In this document: positions 54,928 to 63,460 of the stretch, one piece after another | Layout: each line of letters begins with the position of its first letter | How positions within the stretch are numbered: position 1 is the first letter of the stretch | NCBI RefSeq assembly: GCF_947495735.1 | Contig: NZ_CANMAA010000003.1 | Location: 1 to 64,000 of the forward strand | Reading direction: 5' to 3' | DNA length: 64,000 nucleotides | Source: an uncultured Pseudokineococcus sp. | GTDB taxonomy: Bacteria; Actinomycetota; Actinomycetes; Actinomycetales; Quadrisphaeraceae | Made by a program: the position numbers and the translations under genes | The notes under the pieces: model-generated | Databases searched by the model: none | Told to the model about the DNA's origin: nothing | The model's input: only the letters and a program-made list of their open reading frames with translations

Positions 54928-54940
54928 CGCGTCCGGCCGG

Positions 54941-55594
54941 CTACGCGCCCGGAGCCGCCTCGACGGTCGAGACGACGCGGACCAGCGAGGGAGCGGGCGG
55001 CGTCGAGCCGAACCCGAAGCGCACGGGCGGGGAGACGGGCGCGAGCGGGCCGAGGTCCTCGCCGTCCCAGGTGGTGGTGGCGCCGGTGATCGCGCGCACG
55101 TCCCGGGCGCCGTACCACTCGCGGCGCCCTCCCCCGGCGCTGCCCCGGGTGCTCACCCCCCGCAGCACCACCCGCGCCACCGGGTCGACGGCCGTCGCCC
55201 AGGCGGGCGAGGCCGCGAGCGGGCCGGGCACGGCGCGCAGCAGCCAGCCCAGCGGCGTCCGCCTCCCCACGACGAGGCGCAGGTGCAGGGGCCCGGCGCT
55301 GACCTCCCACACCGCGCCGGGCCGCACGGGCGGCGTCGTCAGCCGGACGTCGACCACCCGGACCTCGTCGAAGCGGTAGACACCGCTGACGTACTCCCCC
55401 ACCTCGGGCGTCGGCGCGAGCAGCAGGCGGTGGCCGTCGGCGCGCTCGACCATCGCGTCGGTGAACGCCCCGGCCGCGCCGGGGCCGAAGGGCGAGCGCC
55501 GCCAGTGGCCCAGGACGACGCGGGTGCCCTCGGCGGTGCCGACGCCGGCGATGGCCCCCTCGAAGCGCTCGCGGCGCCCGCGCGCGGCGCTCAC
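54941..55594 (-). CDS. Conserved hypothetical protein coupled to an MFS gene
   Basis: 217 residues, no signal peptide or membrane segment. It opens RRERFEGAIAGVGTAEGTRVVLGHWRRSPFG and contains FTDAMVERADGHRLLLAPT and YRFDEVRVVDVRL. I do not recognise a characterised family; the style is that of actinobacterial proteins of unknown function with alternating beta strands. Its GTG overlaps the upstream MFS stop by GTGA. Confidence 0.7.
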   Translation of the reverse strand: MSAARGRRERFEGAIAGVGTAEGTRVVLGHWRRSPFGPGAAGAFTDAMVERADGHRLLLAPTPEVGEYVSGVYRFDEVRVVDVRLTTPPVRPGAVWEVSAGPLHLRLVVGRRTPLGWLLRAVPGPLAASPAWATAVDPVARVVLRGVSTRGSAGGGRREWYGARDVRAITGATTTWDGEDLGPLAPVSPPVRFGFGSTPPAPSLVRVVSTVEAAPGA

Positions 55595-56928
55595 GCCCGG
55601 TCCCCGGCCGGCAGGAGCGATCGCGTGCGGCGCAGCAGGAGCGCCAGCACGAGCGCACCCGCCACGCACGCGCCGACGAGCGCCACGACACCGGGCCAGC
55701 GGGCGGCGCCCCACGCCACCCCGGCGACGCTGCCCCCCACCGACGAGCCGGCGTAGTAGGCGACGAGGTAGGTCGAGGCCGCCTGGGCGGTGGCGCGACC
55801 GCCCGCGCCCGCCCGGGCGGCGACCCAGCCGCTGGCGACGCCGTGGGCGGCGAAGAAGCCGGCCGTGAGCACGGCGAGGCCCACGACGACCAGCCACAGC
55901 GGGGTGGCCAGGGTGAGCAGGGCGCCGGCGAGCACGACGGCCACCGCCACCGGCACCACGGCCCGCCGGCCGACGGCGTCCGCGACCCGGCCGGCGGTCG
56001 TCGACGAGACCGAGCCGAGCGCGTACACGACGAAGACGAGCCCGGCCAGGCCCGGCCCGAGGCCGTAGGGCTCGGCGGCCAGGCGGAAGGCCATGGCGTT
56101 GTAGACGGCCACGAAGGCCCCCATCAGCAGGAAGGCGAGGCCGTAGAGGGCCAGGAGAGCGGGGTCGGTGAGGACCCCGCGGGTGCGGCGGGCGAGCTGG
56201 CGCAAACCCGCGGGCGCTGGCGTGAACCGCCGGGAGGCGGGCAGCAGCCGCCAGACGGCGACCGCGACGCCCAGCGCGAGGACGGCGGTGCCCGCCGTGG
56301 CCGGGCGCCACCCGCCGAGCTCGGCGAGGCCCGCGCCCACGAGCCGCCCGGTCATGCCGCCGATCGCGTTGCCGCCCACGTACAGCCCCGTGGCCCACCC
56401 CGCGGCCGAGGAGTGCACCTCCTCGCGCAGGTACGCGACGGCGACGGCGGGCAGGCCCGCCAGCGCCAGGCCCTGGACGCCGCGCAGGGCGACGAGTGCC
56501 GACCACGTCGGGGCGACGGCGCAGGCGAGCCCCAGCAGGCTCGAGGCCAGCAGCGAGGCGTGCACGAGGCGCGTGCGCCCCAGGCGCTCGGACAGGGGCG
56601 CCGTCACCAGCAGACCCACGGCGAGGCCGGCCGTCGCCGCCGAGAGGGCGAGGGTCGAGGCACCGGCCGACACGGCGAAGTCGTCCGCGAGGACCGGCAG
56701 CAGCGGCTGCGGGACGTACAGCAGCGCGAAGGTCGCCAGGCCGGCGAGGAAGAGCGCCGTCGAGGCGCGGCGCAGGCCCGGCTCGCCCGCGCGGTAGCCC
56801 GCGGGCGCGGCGGCCGGCACCCCGGCGGCCGGCACCCCGGCGGCCGGCACCCCGGCGGCCGGGCCGCCCGGCGCACGGGCGGCGGGGTCTCGGGGCACGT
56901 CGCGACGGTAGCCCGCGGTCGGCGGCAC
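55591..56928 (-). CDS. MFS transporter (YnfM/CmlA-like)
   Basis: 445 residues or fewer. About 12 membrane segments start at STALFLAGLATFALLYVPQPLLPVLADDF. The motif GRTRLVHASLLASSLLG and the YNAMAFRLAAEPYGLG segment fit the YnfM/YybF-type MFS group. The N-terminal ~45 residues contain three GVPAA repeats encoded by a 15-bp DNA repeat (about 56817-56861) and may not all be translated; GTG 56898 is an alternative start. The substrate is unknown. Confidence 0.82.
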   Translation of the reverse strand: MPPTAGYRRDVPRDPAARAPGGPAAGVPAAGVPAAGVPAAAPAGYRAGEPGLRRASTALFLAGLATFALLYVPQPLLPVLADDFAVSAGASTLALSAATAGLAVGLLVTAPLSERLGRTRLVHASLLASSLLGLACAVAPTWSALVALRGVQGLALAGLPAVAVAYLREEVHSSAAGWATGLYVGGNAIGGMTGRLVGAGLAELGGWRPATAGTAVLALGVAVAVWRLLPASRRFTPAPAGLRQLARRTRGVLTDPALLALYGLAFLLMGAFVAVYNAMAFRLAAEPYGLGPGLAGLVFVVYALGSVSSTTAGRVADAVGRRAVVPVAVAVVLAGALLTLATPLWLVVVGLAVLTAGFFAAHGVASGWVAARAGAGGRATAQAASTYLVAYYAGSSVGGSVAGVAWGAARWPGVVALVGACVAGALVLALLLRRTRSLLPAGDRA

Positions 56929-57024
56929 CGCCGGAGGACCGGTTCGCGCGCCGCGGGGGCGACGCGCCCCCGGCGGTCGGGCGGCGGCGCGGGCGCGAGC
57001 GCTGCCCGGGCGGCGGGCCGCTCC

Positions 57025-57534
57025 TCAACCCCTGCGCGGCGCGTCCGGGACGGCGTAGTGCGGCTCCAGCGCCGGGTAGTAGGCGTCCCAGTCCGCGGGA
57101 ACGGGCCGGCCGCCGACGACGGCGCCGAGCCGGTCGAGGTAGTAGTGCCAGCCCGGGCCGATGCTGCCGGCGTCGTACGGCTCGTCCAGCCGCTGGGTGA
57201 GCACCAGCGCAGCCAGCCGCCCCTCGGCACGCAGCACCACCGACAGGCGCCAGGGGCCGTCGGGGCTGGGCAGGTCGACGACGAGCCGCGACGGCGGCAC
57301 GCACTCCACGACGCTGACCACCTCGGCGGCGGCCCCGTCGTCCTCGCTCATCACGAGCTCGACCGTCCCGCTCCTCGGGTCCCCGGTCACGGTGCCGATC
57401 CACCGGGCCAGGCCGTCGGGCTCGGTCAGCGCGGCCCACACGTCCTCGACGGGGTGCTCGTAGGTGCGCTCGAACTCCAGGCGGACCCCGTCGGCGTCCC
57501 GCAGCACGCGCCCGAGCGGACTCTCGACGACCAT
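57025..57534 (-). CDS. SRPBCC/AHSA1 domain protein
   Basis: 169 residues. The START-like fold is marked by LEFERTYEHPVEDVWAALTEPDGLARWIG and the later PGWHYYLDRLGAVVGG. Members bind hydrophobic ligands or assist Hsp90; function here is unknown. It is divergent from an ArsR-type gene, a pairing common in bacteria. The ATG at 57534 stands 7 bp from a 14-bp array whose units contain AGGAG on this strand. Confidence 0.85.
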   Translation of the reverse strand: MVVESPLGRVLRDADGVRLEFERTYEHPVEDVWAALTEPDGLARWIGTVTGDPRSGTVELVMSEDDGAAAEVVSVVECVPPSRLVVDLPSPDGPWRLSVVLRAEGRLAALVLTQRLDEPYDAGSIGPGWHYYLDRLGAVVGGRPVPADWDAYYPALEPHYAVPDAPRRG

Positions 57535-57541
57535 CCCCGTC

Positions 57542-57625
57542 CCCCTGCTCCTGCGCCCCTGCTCCTGCGCCCCTGCTCCTGCGCCCCTGCTCCTGCGCCC
57601 CTGCTCCTGCGCCCCTGCTCCTGCG
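57542..57625. repeat. 14-bp tandem array, 6 copies, before the AHSA1 gene
   Basis: Six perfect copies of CCCCTGCTCCTGCG. Read on the minus strand each unit is CGCAGGAGCAGGGG, so the copy nearest the AHSA1 ATG supplies its Shine-Dalgarno. The next ~120 bp up to the ArsR promoter hold no gene. Confidence 0.92.
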
Positions 57626-57748
57626 CCCGGGGCACCTGCACCTGCGCCCGGCACCTGCCCCGGCGCACGTCCGGGCGTCGTCGGCCCGCCTCCGCGCCCA
57701 GCATGCCCGCCCCGCACGCGCCGAGGAGCTCCAGGCACCTGCGGGTAG

Positions 57749-57766
57749 TGCAAATCCTGGTTTGCA
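57749..57766. promoter_or_regulatory. Palindromic operator of the ArsR-type gene
   Basis: TGCAAATCCTGGTTTGCA is a perfect 6-bp inverted repeat around 6 bp, and is strikingly A+T-rich for this DNA. It ends 3 bp before the -10 hexamer TACTCT (57770-57775), which stands 6 nt before the ATG. Confidence 0.65.
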
Positions 57767-57769
57767 AAG

Positions 57770-57775
57770 TACTCT
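57770..57775 (+). promoter_or_regulatory. Probable leaderless -10 element of the ArsR-type gene
   Basis: TACTCT ends 6 nt before ATG 57782 and no Shine-Dalgarno is present. Confidence 0.6.
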
Positions 57776-57781
57776 TGGCAC

Positions 57782-58483
57782 ATGGCGACCGACGCGCCCC
57801 CGGACCCCCCGCACCTCCCCGACGCCGACGTCGTCACCGAGGCCTCGCGCCTGCAGGCGCTGGCCCACCCGCTGCGGCTGCGGATGCTCGGGCTGCTGCG
57901 CCTGGAGGGCCCCTCGACGGCCAGCCGGCTGGCGCAGCGGTGCGGGGAGTCCTCGGGGCTGACGAGCTACCACCTGCGCCAGCTCGCCGGCGCCGGCTTC
58001 GTCGTCGACGCCGACGCCGCGGACCTCGTCGGCCGGGAGGTGCGCGGCCGGGACCGGTGGTGGAAGGCCGCCAGCCGGTTCACGGTGACCCACCGCCCGG
58101 CCCTGGGCGGCGACGCCGAGGCCGCGGCCAGCGGGGACTACTACCGGGCCGTCGTCGACCTCTACGCCGAGCGGGCCCGCGCGTGGCTGCTCGTCGAGCA
58201 CACCTGGCCCGAGCAGTGGCAGGCCAGCTCCTCCCTCGGCGACCGGATGCTGAGCCTGACCCCCGAGGAGGTCACCGCGCTGCGGGCGGACCTCGACGGC
58301 GTGCTCGCCCGGTACCGCCAGCACGACCCCGCCCTGCCGCCGGGCACCGGCAGCGTCCCCGCGGACGCGGTCGGCGTCTCGCTGCAGCTGCAGCTCTTCC
58401 CCGACCCCGAGCAGACCCCGCCCGGGCCGGCTGAGCCCGCGCCGCACGACGCCGGGCCGGCTGGGCCCGGGCCGGCGTCGTGA
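57782..58483 (+). CDS. ArsR family (HTH) transcriptional regulator
   Basis: 233 residues. The winged helix at about 20-85 reads ASRLQALAHPLRLRMLGLLRLEGPSTASRLAQRCGESSGLTSYHLRQLAGAGFV. A C-terminal helical part (about 110-190) resembles the YdeH/helix-turn-helix-20 type regulators rather than metal sensors, and no Cys metal site is visible. The stop overlaps the next start by GTGA. It likely regulates its own promoter and the MFS gene behind it. Confidence 0.88.
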   Translation: MATDAPPDPPHLPDADVVTEASRLQALAHPLRLRMLGLLRLEGPSTASRLAQRCGESSGLTSYHLRQLAGAGFVVDADAADLVGREVRGRDRWWKAASRFTVTHRPALGGDAEAAASGDYYRAVVDLYAERARAWLLVEHTWPEQWQASSSLGDRMLSLTPEEVTALRADLDGVLARYRQHDPALPPGTGSVPADAVGVSLQLQLFPDPEQTPPGPAEPAPHDAGPAGPGPAS

Positions 58484-59739
58484 GCGCCCGCGCGGCGGAG
58501 CCCGTGGGCCGTCCGCGGCTGGCCCTCGGCGGGCTCGCGGTCGCCCACACGATGGCGCAGGCCGGCAACACCATCACCGTCTTCGCGACGCCGTTCTACG
58601 TCCGCTCGACCGGGGGCTCGGCGACCGACGTCGGCCTGGCCACCACCGCGGCCACCCTGCCGATCATCATCGGCGGCCCGCTCGGCGCCGTCCTCGTCGA
58701 CCGCCTCGGCTACCGGCGCTCCAGCGTCGTCGCCGACCTCGTCAGCGGCCTGACGGTGCTGGCGATCGCCGTCCTCGGCTCCACCGGGAACCTGCGCCTG
58801 GAGGGGCTGCTCGCCCTGCTCTTCGCCAGCGGCCTGTTCGACACCCCCGGCGCCACCGCCCGCACCGTCCTGCTGCCCGCCCTGGCCCGCCGCGCCGACG
58901 TCCCCCTCGAGCGCGCCGTCGGCCTCGTCTCCGGCGCGGAGCGCACCGCCATGCTCGCCGCCGCACCCCTCGGCGGGGTGCTCGTGACCCTCGTCGGACC
59001 CGCGGAGGCCTTCTTCGTCGACGCCGGCTTCTTCGCCGTCTCCGCGCTGCTCGTCACCGCCCTCGTCCCCCGGGGCGCCCAGGCGGAGCAGGGCCGGCAC
59101 GACGCGTCCCAGGACGCCGGCTACCGGCGCCAGCTGGTCGACGGCGCCCGCTTCGTCCTCGAGACCCCGCTGCTGCGGGACATCGCCCTCGTCGTCCTGC
59201 TCCTCAACGCCTTCGACACCGCCCGGCTGACGGTCCTGCTGCCGCTGTACGCCCTCGACGAGCTCGGCGGCGCCACCGCCGCCGGGCTGATCGGCGGCGC
59301 CCTGGCCGGCGGCTCCGTCGCCGGCGCCGCCCTCTTCAGCGCCTGGGGCCACCGCCTGCCCCGGCGCGCCCTGTTCGTCGCAGCCTTCGCCCTGACCGGC
59401 GGGCCGCTGTCGGTCGCCTTCGCCCTCGGCGCCGGGACCGTCCCGCTCGTCGTCGTCGGGGCCGCCACCGGCCTCGCGGCGGGGATGGTCAACCCCCTCA
59501 TCGGCACCCTGCGCCTGGAGCTCGCCCCGCCGCACATGCTCGCCCGCGTCCAGACCCTGATGATCTCCATCGCCTGGGCGGGCATGCCGATCGGCTCGCT
59601 GCTGGGAGGCGTCGCCGCCGACGCCCTGGACCTGCGCCTCGTCTACGCCGCGATCGGCGTCGCGTACGTCCTCGTCGCCCTCGTCCCCCTCACCGGCGGG
59701 ACGTGGCGCCGCCTGGACGAGCGCCCGACGCGGCCGTGA
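58480..59739 (+). CDS. MFS efflux transporter (EntS-like)
   Basis: 419 residues with about 12 membrane segments. GGPLGAVLVDRLGYRRSSVVADLVSGL after the second helix and SGLFDTPGATARTVLLPALARRADVPLERA are typical of the EntS/macrolide-efflux MFS group. It is translated with the ArsR-type regulator (GTGA overlap), suggesting inducible export of a toxic compound. The gene ends 13 bp from the convergent ABC permease. Confidence 0.85.
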   Translation: MSARAAEPVGRPRLALGGLAVAHTMAQAGNTITVFATPFYVRSTGGSATDVGLATTAATLPIIIGGPLGAVLVDRLGYRRSSVVADLVSGLTVLAIAVLGSTGNLRLEGLLALLFASGLFDTPGATARTVLLPALARRADVPLERAVGLVSGAERTAMLAAAPLGGVLVTLVGPAEAFFVDAGFFAVSALLVTALVPRGAQAEQGRHDASQDAGYRRQLVDGARFVLETPLLRDIALVVLLLNAFDTARLTVLLPLYALDELGGATAAGLIGGALAGGSVAGAALFSAWGHRLPRRALFVAAFALTGGPLSVAFALGAGTVPLVVVGAATGLAAGMVNPLIGTLRLELAPPHMLARVQTLMISIAWAGMPIGSLLGGVAADALDLRLVYAAIGVAYVLVALVPLTGGTWRRLDERPTRP

Positions 59740-59752
59740 CCGGACCGGGCGT

Positions 59753-60952
59753 CTAGTACCGGATCGCGTCGACGACGCGGGCGCGCACCGCCATCACCGC
59801 GGGCACCAGGCCGGCCAGCGCGCCGACGGCGACCGCGGCCACCAGGCCCTCGACGGCCGCGCTCACCGGGAAGGGCGGGACGTCGGTGAGCGAGAGCCCG
59901 TAGCCGGCGAGCAGCTCCAGGGGCAGGTTGGTCACGACGGCGACCGAGACGACGACCGCGGCGAGCCCGGCGAGCGTCGTCGCGACGACGCTCTCGAGCA
60001 GGACGGCGGCGAAGACCCGCGACGACGTCGCCCCGAAGCTGCGGCGCACCCCGATCTCGCGGATGCGCTGGCGGACCGTGACGAGGCCGACGTTGAGCAC
60101 GCCGATGCCGCCGAGCAGCAGCGCGAAGAGCCCGACGCCGCGGACGCCGTAGGCGAGCACGGCGTCCAGCACCTGCGTCGTCTCGCCGGCGTCGCTGCGG
60201 TAGACGCTCAAGGACGCCCCCGGCACCGCGGAGCCCAGCTCGGCCTGGGCCATCTGCTGGACCGCGTCGGCGTCCTCGGGCGGCACCCAGAGCTCCACGG
60301 AGACGGAGGAGTCGGCGAGCAGGTCGGGCATCCACCGCTGCGCCGACTCCTCGAGGAGGTAGCCGGAGGGCACCTCCTGGCCGTCGTCGGCCACGCCCAC
60401 GACCACGGCGGTCACCGGCGTCGTGCCGCCGAGCACGACCGTGCGGGGCTCGCTCGCCGAGAAGCCGCCCAGGGCGTCGGCGAAGGCCTGGTTGACCACG
60501 AGCGGGGGCGCCAGGCGCTGCGCGTCGTCCTCCCCGAACCAGCGCCCCTCCGCCACGACGACGCGGTGGATGACGCCGTAGGCGGGGTCGACGGGCACGA
60601 GCTGCACCAGCTGCGCGCCGCCGGGGAAGCGCACCGGCGCCTGCAGCCCGTAGCCGGTGGAGGTGCTCCACCGGACCTCGTGCCGCTCGACGAACTCGTC
60701 GAAGGCCGCGCGGGCCGCGGGGCGGTCGATCGAGCCGCTCTCGGGGTAGGCCTCGACGAGGAGGGTGGCCGGCCGGCCGCCGAAGCGCTCGCTCTGCTCG
60801 GTGACGAGCTGGCGCGCCATGGCGCCGAGCGCCGTCACCGTGGTCAGCGCCAGCACGGCCAGGAAGACGCCGACGAGGGAGAGCAGGACCCGCACGCGGT
60901 GCACGCGCACCTCGCCCCAGGCCTCGGCGAGGACGCCGACGAGCCCGGTCAC
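59753..60952 (-). CDS. ABC transporter permease (MacB/FtsX type)
   Basis: 399 residues. One N-terminal membrane segment (about 20-45), a large extracellular MacB periplasmic domain (about 50-270) and three C-terminal segments (about 280-390) with IREIGVRRSFGATSSRVFAAVLLES give the MacB layout. Its GTG overlaps the ATPase stop. With the ATPase and adaptor it forms a three-gene export system, order adaptor-ATPase-permease. Confidence 0.88.
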   Translation of the reverse strand: MTGLVGVLAEAWGEVRVHRVRVLLSLVGVFLAVLALTTVTALGAMARQLVTEQSERFGGRPATLLVEAYPESGSIDRPAARAAFDEFVERHEVRWSTSTGYGLQAPVRFPGGAQLVQLVPVDPAYGVIHRVVVAEGRWFGEDDAQRLAPPLVVNQAFADALGGFSASEPRTVVLGGTTPVTAVVVGVADDGQEVPSGYLLEESAQRWMPDLLADSSVSVELWVPPEDADAVQQMAQAELGSAVPGASLSVYRSDAGETTQVLDAVLAYGVRGVGLFALLLGGIGVLNVGLVTVRQRIREIGVRRSFGATSSRVFAAVLLESVVATTLAGLAAVVVSVAVVTNLPLELLAGYGLSLTDVPPFPVSAAVEGLVAAVAVGALAGLVPAVMAVRARVVDAIRY

Positions 60953-61833
60953 GAGGCGCCCCCGACGAGGCGGCCCAGCCGGGTCCGGCTGCCGGCCGTG
61001 GGGCCGGCTCCGAGGTCCTCGGCTCCGGTGCCGCCGCCTCCGGTGCCGGCGGCGGGGCTCCCCGCGACGGGGGAGGTCCCCGGCTCCTGCCGGTCGGCGG
61101 TGGCCCCCGCGACGTCGCGGTCCCCCATGGGGGTCAGGACGCCGTGGTCCAGGCGCAGCACCCGGTCGGCGCGCGCGGCCACGGACAGGTCGTGGGTGAT
61201 GGTCACGAGCGTGGTGCCCTGCGCGGTGACGAGGTCCTCGAGGAGGTCCATGACCGCCGCGCCGGTGTCGACGTCGAGCGCGCCCGTGGGCTCGTCGGCC
61301 AGCAGCACGCGGGGGCGGCGCACGAGGGCGCGCGCGACCGCGACGCGCTGCTGCTCACCACCGGACAGGCGCTCCGGCACGGCTTCCAGCCGGTGGCCCA
61401 GGCCGACGCGCTCGAGGGCCTCCCGGGCCCGCCGCCCGCGCGTCCAGAACGCCCGGCCCCGCGCGTAGAGCAGCGGCGACGCCACGTTCTCGGTCGCCGT
61501 GCGCCGCGGCAGGAGGTTGAACTGCTGGAAGACGAAGCCGAAGGAGTCCCCGCGCAGCCGGGCGCGGCGACGGCCGGACAGCCGCGCCGCGTCCATCCCG
61601 TCGAGCAGGTAGCGCCCGCTCGTGGGCGTGTCCAGCAGCCCGAGGATGTTCAGCAGCGTCGACTTCCCCGAGCCGGACCGGCCGACGACGGCGACGTGCT
61701 CGCCGGGCCGGACGACGAGGTCCACCCCGGTCAGGACGTCGAGGGAGCCGCCGTCCGGGAGGGCGACGCGGCGGCCGACCTGCTCCAGCCGCAGCTCCCC
61801 CACCGGTCCGGCGGGCCGGGGGCGCGCACTCAC
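60949..61833 (-). CDS. ABC transporter ATP-binding protein (MacB/LolD type)
   Basis: 294 residues. Walker A GRSGSGKST, Q-loop FQQFNLLPRRTATENV, signature LSGGEQQR, Walker B VLLADEPTGALD and switch His THD are all intact. About 60 C-terminal residues are Gly/Pro-rich and dispensable-looking. It starts at GTG 61833, overlapping the adaptor stop by GTGA. Confidence 0.92.
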   Translation of the reverse strand: MSARPRPAGPVGELRLEQVGRRVALPDGGSLDVLTGVDLVVRPGEHVAVVGRSGSGKSTLLNILGLLDTPTSGRYLLDGMDAARLSGRRRARLRGDSFGFVFQQFNLLPRRTATENVASPLLYARGRAFWTRGRRAREALERVGLGHRLEAVPERLSGGEQQRVAVARALVRRPRVLLADEPTGALDVDTGAAVMDLLEDLVTAQGTTLVTITHDLSVAARADRVLRLDHGVLTPMGDRDVAGATADRQEPGTSPVAGSPAAGTGGGGTGAEDLGAGPTAGSRTRLGRLVGGAS

Positions 61834-62882
61834 CCGAAGGACTCCACGGCGAAGGGGTCCTCGGCGAGCTCGTCGCTGCCCGGCACGAACTCGAGCACCG
61901 GGTCGCCCTCCTCGAGCCCCTCGGTGATCTCCACCTGGGTGCCGTCGGTGAGCCCGAGGCCGACCGGGGTCTCCTCCGCCTCCCCCGTCGCCGGGTCCAC
62001 CCGCCAGACGGCGCCGGTGCCCACGAGGCCCTGCACGGCCGTCACCGGCAGCACGAGCACGTCCTGGACCGACCCCGCGGTCAGCTCCAGCGTCGCGGAC
62101 AGGCCGGGGAAGGCGACGGCGTCGTCCGGCACGCGGCAGGTCACCTCGGCGCCGGTGGGGGTGCTGCCCGCCCCCGCGAAGGGGTCGGCGAAGGGGTCCG
62201 CGGCGGGCGCGTCCGCGCCGCCCGAGGCCGCGTCCTCCCCCTCGGGGACGCCCGCGCGGACGTCGGTGCACGCGAAGGGGGCCGACCCGCCGGGGACCGT
62301 GACCTGGGCCTCCCGGGGGGGCTCGAGCAGCCGGAGCTGCTGGTCCTGGGTCAGGGGGGCCACCACGGAGAGCGTGCCCGGGGAGACGGCGGCGACGACG
62401 TCGCCCACGGACACGACCTGGTCCTCGAGCACCGCCAGCGTCGACACGGTGCCGTCGGCGGGGGCGCGGACGACCTCGGTGCGCGTGGTCGGCGCCTGCG
62501 GGACGGTCGTCGTCGTGCCGTCGTCGAGCGTCTCGGTCCGGTCGGGCCGCTCCTCGGAGACGGTGACCTCGACCAGCGGGGCGCCCTGCTCGACCTCGTC
62601 GCCGACGTCGACGCGCACGCGCGCCACCTCGCCGGCGCCCGTGGAGCGCACCTCCGCGGCGGCGTCGCCCTGCACGGTGCCCTCGAGCTCGACGGTGTTG
62701 ACGACGTCCCCGCGCGCGACGACGGTCTCCGGCGGCGTCAGCTCGACGGACGGCTCGGCCGCGTCGGAGCCGCGCAGGTCGGTGGCCCCGCCGCCGAAGG
62801 CGAGCCAGACCAGGGCCGCCGCGATGACGGCCCACACCACCAGGCGCAGCGCCGGGAACACGACATGGCGCAGGACACCCAC
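61830..62882 (-). CDS. HlyD/MacA-type efflux adaptor
   Basis: 350 residues. A membrane segment (about 9-29) is followed by beta-barrel and lipoyl-like halves: VVNTVELEGTVQGDAAAEVRSTGAGEVARVRVDVGDEVEQGAPLVEV, and near 120-150 APADGTVSTLAVLEDQVVSVGDVVA. There is little coiled coil, as expected in a monoderm. GTG 62882 has GGGAGG upstream. It couples the MacB-like permease to an exported substrate. Confidence 0.86.
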   Translation of the reverse strand: MGVLRHVVFPALRLVVWAVIAAALVWLAFGGGATDLRGSDAAEPSVELTPPETVVARGDVVNTVELEGTVQGDAAAEVRSTGAGEVARVRVDVGDEVEQGAPLVEVTVSEERPDRTETLDDGTTTTVPQAPTTRTEVVRAPADGTVSTLAVLEDQVVSVGDVVAAVSPGTLSVVAPLTQDQQLRLLEPPREAQVTVPGGSAPFACTDVRAGVPEGEDAASGGADAPAADPFADPFAGAGSTPTGAEVTCRVPDDAVAFPGLSATLELTAGSVQDVLVLPVTAVQGLVGTGAVWRVDPATGEAEETPVGLGLTDGTQVEITEGLEEGDPVLEFVPGSDELAEDPFAVESFG

Positions 62883-62975
62883 GCAGACCTCCCTCTCCAC
62901 GGGCGCCGCCCCCCGGCGCCGGGAGGACGGTAACCCGGGAGGGTGACACCAGGAGGGACGCCCGGCCGCTCGGGC

Positions 62976-63014
62976 CGGGCGGTGGGGTCGGGCGGTGGGG
63001 TCGGGCGGTGGGGT
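62976..63014. repeat. 13-bp tandem array, 3 copies, abutting a stop codon
   Basis: Three perfect copies of CGGGCGGTGGGGT run into the stop codon (63014-63016) of the minus-strand membrane-protein gene. Confidence 0.9.
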
Positions 63015-63460
63015 CAGCGACCGGTGACGGCCCGGGCGCGCGTCGCCCGGGCCAGGCCGGCGACGCGCAGGAGGGCGAGCACGACGCCCGCGCCGGCGAG
63101 CGCCGGCCCGGCCCACCACGCGGCGAGCGACGCCGAGACCACCACGAGCAGGCCCGCGGCCACGAGCGCCGTCGTCACGACCACGGGCAGCGGGCGGACC
63201 CCGGTGCCGGCCTCGAGCTGGGCGGCGACCAGGCGCGCGCCCAGGGCCCCGGTGGCCGCCCCGAGGGCGGCCGAGAGCGCCACCGCCGCGAGGACCACGA
63301 GGGCTGCGTCCCGCCCGTCGCCGAGGAGCAGCAGCACGAGCCCGCTGGCGAGGCCTGCGACGACGCCGAGGACGACCCCGGAACGCGCCCCGCGGCCGAC
63401 GAGCCGGGCGCGGTCGAGCTCGGGCCGGCCGCGGCCCCCGGGGGGTGCGGCGCCGCTCAC
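63014..63460 (-). CDS. Small integral membrane protein, unknown function
   Basis: 148 residues with four membrane segments (about 28-47, 54-76, 92-114 and 119-136) and short basic ends. No family recognised. GTG 63460 overlaps the stop of the YedK gene by GTGA, so it is cotranslated with it. Confidence 0.7.
   Translation of the reverse strand: MSGAAPPGGRGRPELDRARLVGRGARSGVVLGVVAGLASGLVLLLLGDGRDAALVVLAAVALSAALGAATGALGARLVAAQLEAGTGVRPLPVVVTTALVAAGLLVVVSASLAAWWAGPALAGAGVVLALLRVAGLARATRARAVTGR

Noticed and set aside
57542-57625. Array read as part of a coding region (repeated APAPLLLRPCSC peptide)
   Set aside because: Only chance open frames cross it; both flanking genes have well-supported starts outside the array.
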